Source: Nocardia cerradoensis NBRC 101014
GTDB taxonomy: Bacteria; Actinomycetota; Actinomycetes; Mycobacteriales; Mycobacteriaceae
Direction of reading: 5' to 3'
DNA: 64,000 nt
Assembly (NCBI RefSeq): GCF_000308535.1
Contig: NZ_BAFW01000033.1
Coordinates: 55,424-119,423 of the forward strand
The position numbers were made by a program, and so were the translations under genes. Shown one piece after another: positions 60,137-64,000 of the stretch. Each line of letters starts with the position of its first letter. Position 1 is the first letter of the stretch. The notes beneath the pieces are model-generated. The model ran no database searches. It saw nothing but the letters and a program-made list of their open reading frames with translations, and was not told the origin of the DNA.

Positions 60137-60913
60137 TCAGGGCCGGGCGAACAGGAGGGCGCGCTTGACCTCCTGGATGGCCTTGGTCACCTCGATGCCG
60201 CGGGGGCAGGCGTCGGTGCAGTTGAAGGTGGTGCGGCAGCGCCAGACGCCTTCGACGTCGTTGAGGATGTCGAGACGCTCGCGGGCGCCTTCGTCGCGGC
60301 TGTCGAAGATGAAGCGGTGGGCGTTCACGATCGCGGCCGGGCCGAAGTAGCTGCCGTCGCTCCAGTACACGGGGCAGGAGGTGGTGCAGCAGGCGCACAG
60401 GATGCACTTGGTGGTGTCATCGAAGCGGTGCCGGTCGGTCTGGGACTGGATGCGCTCGCGGGTCGGCGCGTTACCCGAGGTGATCAGGTACGGCTTCACC
60501 GCGCGGAACGCGTCGAAGAACGGCTCCATGTTCACCACGAGGTCCTTCTCCACGGGCAGGCCGCGGATCGGCTCGACGGTGACGGTGAGCTCCTTGCCGT
60601 TCTTGGGCAGCATGTCGCGCATCAGCACCTTGCACGCCAGCCGGTTCACACCGTTGATGCGCATGGCGTCGGAACCACAGACACCGTGCGCGCAGGAGCG
60701 CCGGAAGGTGAGCGTGCCGTCCAGGTAGGACTTGATGTAGATGAGCACGTTCAGGAAGCGGTCGGTCGGCAGGACCGGCACCTGGAACGAATCCCAGTGC
60801 GCGCCCTTGTCGTCCTCCGGGTTGAACCGGGCGACCTTGACCGTCACCATGGTCGACCCGTCGGGCACGGGGGCCGGCTTCTGCCCGGCCGGGGCTTCGG
60901 CTACAGCAGTCAT
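60137..60913 (-). CDS. sdhB: Succinate dehydrogenase iron-sulfur subunit
   Basis: A 258-residue protein. The [2Fe-2S] ligands lie in RRSCAHGVCGSDAMRINGVN with the later Cys in RLACKVL. The [4Fe-4S] and [3Fe-4S] sites are CILCACCTTSCPVYWSD and TFNCTDACPRGIEVTKAIQE. It transfers electrons from SdhA flavin to the membrane quinone site. Its ATG overlaps the sdhA stop. Last gene of sdhCDAB. Confidence 0.97.
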   Translation of the reverse strand: MTAVAEAPAGQKPAPVPDGSTMVTVKVARFNPEDDKGAHWDSFQVPVLPTDRFLNVLIYIKSYLDGTLTFRRSCAHGVCGSDAMRINGVNRLACKVLMRDMLPKNGKELTVTVEPIRGLPVEKDLVVNMEPFFDAFRAVKPYLITSGNAPTRERIQSQTDRHRFDDTTKCILCACCTTSCPVYWSDGSYFGPAAIVNAHRFIFDSRDEGARERLDILNDVEGVWRCRTTFNCTDACPRGIEVTKAIQEVKRALLFARP

Positions 60914-62697
60914 CAGTACTTACGCTCCATCGGCTCGTAACGGGTCTGCACGACCGGCTTGAAGTCGAGCTGGATGTCGGCGATCAGCTCCGCCGGCTTA
61001 CCGGGCTCGACCTGCTTGTACGCCATGGTGTGGCGCATGAAGTTGACGTCGTCGCGGTCGGGGTAGTCCTCGCGGGCGTGGCCGCCGCGCGATTCCTTGC
61101 GGTTGAGCGCGCCCACGACCGTGACCTCGGCCAGCTCCAGCAGGAAGCCGAGTTCGACGGCCTCGAGCAGGTCGCTGTTGTAGCGCTTGCCCTTGTCCTG
61201 CACGGTGATGTGCTGGTAGCGCTCCTTGAGCGCGTGGATATCGGTCAGCGCCGTCTTGAGGGTCTCCTCGGTGCGGAACACCGCGGCGTTGGCGTCCATG
61301 GTGACCTGCAGGTCGGTCCGGATGTCGGCGACCCGCTCGTTGCCGTGGTCGCTCAGCAGCAGCGCCAGCCAGTCCTGCACCATCTGCGCCGGGTTCTCCG
61401 GCAGCTCGACGAATTCGGTGCGGGCGGCGTACTCCGCGGCGGCGATACCGGAGCGGCGGCCGAACACGTTGATGTCCAGCAGCGAGTTGGTGCCCAGGCG
61501 GTTCGAGCCGTGCACCGACACGCAGGCGCACTCACCGGCGGCGTACAGGCCGGGGACCACGTCGGTGTTGTTGCGCAGCACCTCACCGCGGATGCGGGTC
61601 GGGATACCGCCCATCACGTAGTGACAGGTCGGCATGACCGGCACCGGCTCCTTCACCGGGTCCACACCCAGGTAGGTGCGGGAGAACTCGGTGATGTCGG
61701 GCAGCTTCTCCTCGAGCACGTCCTCGCCGAGGTGCGTCACGTCGATGAAGACGTAGTCCTTGTTCGGGCCGCCACCGCGACCCTCCAGGACCTCCTTGAC
61801 CATCGACCGGGCCACGATGTCGCGGGGCGCGAGGTCCTTGATGGTGGGGGCGTAGCGCTCCATGAAGCGCTCACCGGAGGCGTTGCGCAGGATGCCGCCC
61901 TCACCGCGGACGGCCTCGGAGATCAGGATGCCCAGACCGGCCAGGCCCGTCGGATGGAACTGGTGGAACTCCATGTCCTCCAGCGGCAGTCCCTTGCGGA
62001 ACACGATCGCCATACCGTCACCGGTCAGCGTGTGCGCGTTGGAGGTGGTCTTGTACATCCGGCCGGAACCGCCGGTGGCGAAGATGATCGCCTTGGCGTG
62101 GAAGACGTGGATCTCACCGGTGGCCAGCTCGTAGGCGACCACACCGGTGGCGACCGAACCGCGGTCGGTCTCGCTCATCACCAGGTCGAGCACGTAGAAC
62201 TCGTTGTAGAACTCCACGTCGTGCTTGACGCAGTTCTGGTAGAGCGTCTGCAGGATCATGTGGCCGGTGCGGTCGGCGGCGTAGCAGGCGCGGCGCACGG
62301 GCGCCTTGCCGTGGTCGCGGGTGTGACCGCCGAAGCGACGCTGGTCGATCTTGCCCTCGGGCGTCCGGTTGAACGGCAGGCCCATCTTCTCCAGGTCCAG
62401 CACCGCGTCGATGGCCTCCTTGGCCATGATCTCCGCGGCGTCCTGGTCGACCAGGTAGTCACCACCCTTGACGGTGTCGAAGGTGTGCCATTCCCAGTTG
62501 TCTTCTTCGACGTTGGCCAGCGCGGCGCACATACCGCCCTGCGCCGCGCCGGTGTGGCTGCGGGTCGGGTACAGCTTGGTCAGCACCGCGGTGCGGGCCC
62601 GGGGGCCGGCCTCGATCGCCGCACGCATCCCCGCGCCGCCGGCACCGACGATGACGACGTCGTAGCGGTGCTCCTGAACCGGTCGAGTTTCACTCAT
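60913..62697 (-). CDS. sdhA: Succinate dehydrogenase flavoprotein subunit
   Basis: A 594-residue flavoprotein starting MSETRPVQEHRYDVVIVGAG. The FAD-binding GAGGAGMRAAIEAG is N-terminal; SHTGAAQGGMCAALANVEED includes the covalent FAD-His motif; catalytic residues lie in GHTRDHGKAPVRRACYAADR and HPTGLAGLGILISEAVRGEG. GSNRLGTNSLLDINVFGRRS is well conserved. It oxidises succinate to fumarate in the TCA cycle and respiratory chain. The next gene, sdhD, ends 13 bp before this start. Confidence 0.97.
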   Translation of the reverse strand: MSETRPVQEHRYDVVIVGAGGAGMRAAIEAGPRARTAVLTKLYPTRSHTGAAQGGMCAALANVEEDNWEWHTFDTVKGGDYLVDQDAAEIMAKEAIDAVLDLEKMGLPFNRTPEGKIDQRRFGGHTRDHGKAPVRRACYAADRTGHMILQTLYQNCVKHDVEFYNEFYVLDLVMSETDRGSVATGVVAYELATGEIHVFHAKAIIFATGGSGRMYKTTSNAHTLTGDGMAIVFRKGLPLEDMEFHQFHPTGLAGLGILISEAVRGEGGILRNASGERFMERYAPTIKDLAPRDIVARSMVKEVLEGRGGGPNKDYVFIDVTHLGEDVLEEKLPDITEFSRTYLGVDPVKEPVPVMPTCHYVMGGIPTRIRGEVLRNNTDVVPGLYAAGECACVSVHGSNRLGTNSLLDINVFGRRSGIAAAEYAARTEFVELPENPAQMVQDWLALLLSDHGNERVADIRTDLQVTMDANAAVFRTEETLKTALTDIHALKERYQHITVQDKGKRYNSDLLEAVELGFLLELAEVTVVGALNRKESRGGHAREDYPDRDDVNFMRHTMAYKQVEPGKPAELIADIQLDFKPVVQTRYEPMERKY

Positions 62698-62710
62698 CGC
62701 GGAGGCGTTC

Positions 62711-63142
62711 CTAACTGATGTTGGGGTCGAAGGTGAAGATGACGTAGGTGCCCACGCCCATGATCAGGATCATGGCGACGGCCAGCAGGGTCTTCAGCCA
62801 GAAGCGGGTGGAGTCCTTGCGGGAGTAGTCGTCGATGACCGTGCGCAGGCCGTTGCCGCCGTGCAGCTGCGCCAGCCACAGCATGGCCAGATCCCAGCAC
62901 TGCCAGAACGGGCTGGCCCAGCGGCCGGCCACGAAGCCGAAGTTCAGCCGCTTCACGCCGCCGTCGAGCATCAGCATGATCGTCATGTGGCCGAGCACCA
63001 GCACGATCAGCAGCAGGCCGGAGAAGCGCATGAACAGCCACGCGTACTTCTCGAAGTTGTTGCCGGAGGAACGGCGCGGGGTGCGCGGCGAGTCGAGGCT
63101 GGCGGGCCGGTCGTAGGACTTGCCGAGAACAGGTGCGGTCAT
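62711..63142 (-). CDS. sdhD: Succinate dehydrogenase membrane anchor subunit
   Basis: A 143-residue membrane protein (MTAPVLGKSYDRPASLDSPR) with three helices, among them FMRFSGLLLIVLVLGHMTIM and LLAVAMILIMGVGTYVIFTF. The His in VLGHMTIM and the segment WDLAMLWLAQLHGGNGLRTV fit heme/quinone-binding positions. It is read 1 bp after sdhC and 13 bp before sdhA. Confidence 0.93.
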   Translation of the reverse strand: MTAPVLGKSYDRPASLDSPRTPRRSSGNNFEKYAWLFMRFSGLLLIVLVLGHMTIMLMLDGGVKRLNFGFVAGRWASPFWQCWDLAMLWLAQLHGGNGLRTVIDDYSRKDSTRFWLKTLLAVAMILIMGVGTYVIFTFDPNIS

Positions 63143-63143
63143 A

Positions 63144-63545
63144 TCAGTGCTCCGTCAGCAGGTAGAAGAACTGGCGGCCGACGCCGGCGGCGGAGACCAG
63201 AACCCAGATGGTGAGCACGATCCACAGCATCAGGCGCTGGTACTTGGGGCCCTTGGACCAGAAGTCCACCAGGATGACGCGGACGCCGTTGAGCGCGTGG
63301 AACAGCACGCAGACGACCAGGCCCATCTCCATGAGGGCCACGACCGGGTTCTTGTAGGTCTCGATGGCCCGGTCGTAGGTGTCCGGGCTGACCCGCACCA
63401 GAGCGGTGTCGAGTACGTGGACGAACAGGAAGAAGAAGATCGTGACACCGGTGATCCGGTGCATCGCCCAGGACCACATACCCGGGTCGCCGCGGTACAG
63501 GGTCTTCCGCTTCGGCTGGGCCGGAGCTTCCAGTGTGGTCGTCAT
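63144..63545 (-). CDS. sdhC: Succinate dehydrogenase cytochrome b556 subunit
   Basis: About 133 residues from ATG 63545 (MTTTLEAPAQPKRKTLYRGD); the frame extends to 63620 without need. Three membrane helices; WAMHRITGVTIFFFLFVHVL carries the typical HRITG motif and LFHALNGVRVILVDF the second conserved His region. Together with SdhD it binds heme b and quinone. First gene of the sdh operon. Confidence 0.94.
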   Translation of the reverse strand: MTTTLEAPAQPKRKTLYRGDPGMWSWAMHRITGVTIFFFLFVHVLDTALVRVSPDTYDRAIETYKNPVVALMEMGLVVCVLFHALNGVRVILVDFWSKGPKYQRLMLWIVLTIWVLVSAAGVGRQFFYLLTEH

Positions 63546-63874
63546 AGAGTGCGGTGCCTCCAACGTCGTTGATGGACACGCCGGCGAGCCGGCAGTCGGA
63601 TCCGGTCGCAGCTTCGGCATACGCCGAGCATGTGAATCTGGAGAAACACCAGCTCATCTCGGGCGCTGACATCCGGAGGCGGTGGCCGGCGGTGCGTTGC
63701 CAAACCTGGACCGATCTGTGGAGAACTCTAATCCCCGGCGATTCGCGGAACTAATTCGGCGTGCCGCGCGTTGAGCCTCCGAGCGGGGAGTTAGGTTTGC
63801 CTTGCCTGAATGTTCGACGGCGTCGCGATGCCATTTCTACGCTGTCATATCAACCATTCGAGCGGAGGTCCGAT
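63546..63874. promoter_or_regulatory. Divergent promoter region of sdhCDAB and cdd
   Basis: A 329-bp gap holding both promoters. I see AT-rich patches around 63725-63760 and 63825-63860, and an iron-box-like sequence at 63791-63809. No gene is supported here. GCGGAGGTC at 63862-63870 is the cdd ribosome-binding site. Confidence 0.55.
63791..63809. promoter_or_regulatory. Candidate IdeR/DtxR iron box between sdhC and cdd
   Basis: TTAGGTTTGCCTTGCCTGA agrees with the IdeR consensus (TTAGGTTAG-S-CTAACCTAA) at about 14 of 19 positions, mainly in the left arm. Its position, ~245 bp from sdhC and 65 bp from cdd, would allow control of either. Single-site motif reading, so uncertain. Confidence 0.35.
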
Positions 63875-64000
63875 ATGCCGGAAATTGATTGGGATTCCCT
63901 GCGTCACAACGCATTTCGAGTAATGCGTCATGCGTATGCACCGTACTCCGGCTTTCCGGTCGGCGCCGCCGCTCTCACCGCCGGCGGTTCCATTGTGAGC
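63875..64000 (+). CDS. cdd: Cytidine deaminase, 5' end only
   Basis: 42 codons from ATG 63875 run off the window: MPEIDWDSLRHNAFRVMRHA followed by YAPYSGFPVGAAALTAGGSI. The YAPYSGFPVGAA motif is the substrate-binding N-terminal signature of homotetrameric cytidine deaminases; the zinc-binding HAE and PCxxC motifs would be beyond the edge. The sdh-cdd neighbourhood matches mycobacteria. Confidence 0.9.
   Translation, partial: MPEIDWDSLRHNAFRVMRHAYAPYSGFPVGAAALTAGGSIVS

Overview
The window is high-GC actinobacterial chromosome, most likely Nocardia or a close mycolate-containing relative. Pointers are two MspA-type porins, type VII secretion (T7SS) accessory proteins, a SAM-IV riboswitch, DnaE2/ImuB mutasome genes and several HTH-DUF5753/DUF397/DUF6879 genes. 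Gene order also echoes mycobacteria (cdd-sdhCDAB, dacB, YihY-trpS, icd, metX, trmL, dnaE2, imuA'-imuB). The genus assignment is inference. Both window edges cut a gene: a PspC-domain gene on the left and cdd on the right.

Layout. 1-6.6 kb: envelope-stress block with a PspC protein, two MspA-like porins, a PspC-fused DesK-type histidine kinase with its LuxR-type regulator, and a membrane Ser/Thr kinase. 6.8-17.8 kb: SOS mutagenesis. imuA'-imuB and dnaE2 each follow a LexA box, and the two boxes are exact reverse complements of each other; a hydrolase, a sucrase/ferredoxin-like protein, an SDR, a small ORF and an MHS-type transporter lie between. 17.8-23.5 kb: housekeeping (DUF167, trmL, DUF3017, metX, icd, MFS). 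metX sits behind a SAM-IV riboswitch and an unrecognised 79-codon ORF.

23.6-30.4 kb is the most unusual part. A minus-strand four-gene operon encodes a YbaB-like protein, an EspC-like T7SS protein, a 708-residue low-complexity protein and a predicted DMATS/ABBA-type aromatic prenyltransferase, with stop/start overlaps at the last two junctions. It converges on a cytokinin-dehydrogenase-like flavoprotein gene. 30.7-36.9 kb: a K+ channel, then a TetR-controlled fatty-acyl/sterol-type beta-oxidation operon (thiolase, SRPBCC, MaoC, SDR, acyl-CoA dehydrogenase) closed by a strong terminator. 36.9-38.7 kb: hydrolase and exonuclease III.

38.7-42.4 kb is an accessory island with lower GC by eye. A minus-strand three-gene HTH-DUF5753/DUF6879 operon diverges from a plus-strand string of five tiny overlapping or nearly overlapping genes, one of them a 24-residue membrane peptide, and a 10-bp inverted repeat follows. 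Then come a membrane-anchored barnase-like RNase with barstar, a TetR/MpaB-type oxygenase pair with an operator, trpS and YihY. 47.4-50.0 kb holds a second T7SS-substrate group (two YbaB-like proteins, one WXG100-like protein and one CpnT-N-terminus-like protein). 50-59 kb: ABM-domain protein, second Ser/Thr kinase, HTH-DUF5753/DUF397 pair, 2-hydroxyacid dehydrogenase, DD-carboxypeptidase, DHA2 efflux pump with TetR, and phenylalanine hydroxylase. 59.3-64 kb: VapBC, sdhCDAB with terminator, and the start of cdd; an iron-box-like sequence lies between sdhC and cdd.

No rRNA, tRNA, transposase, integrase or CRISPR array was seen. All functions are read from sequence motifs and family knowledge; no database search was possible.
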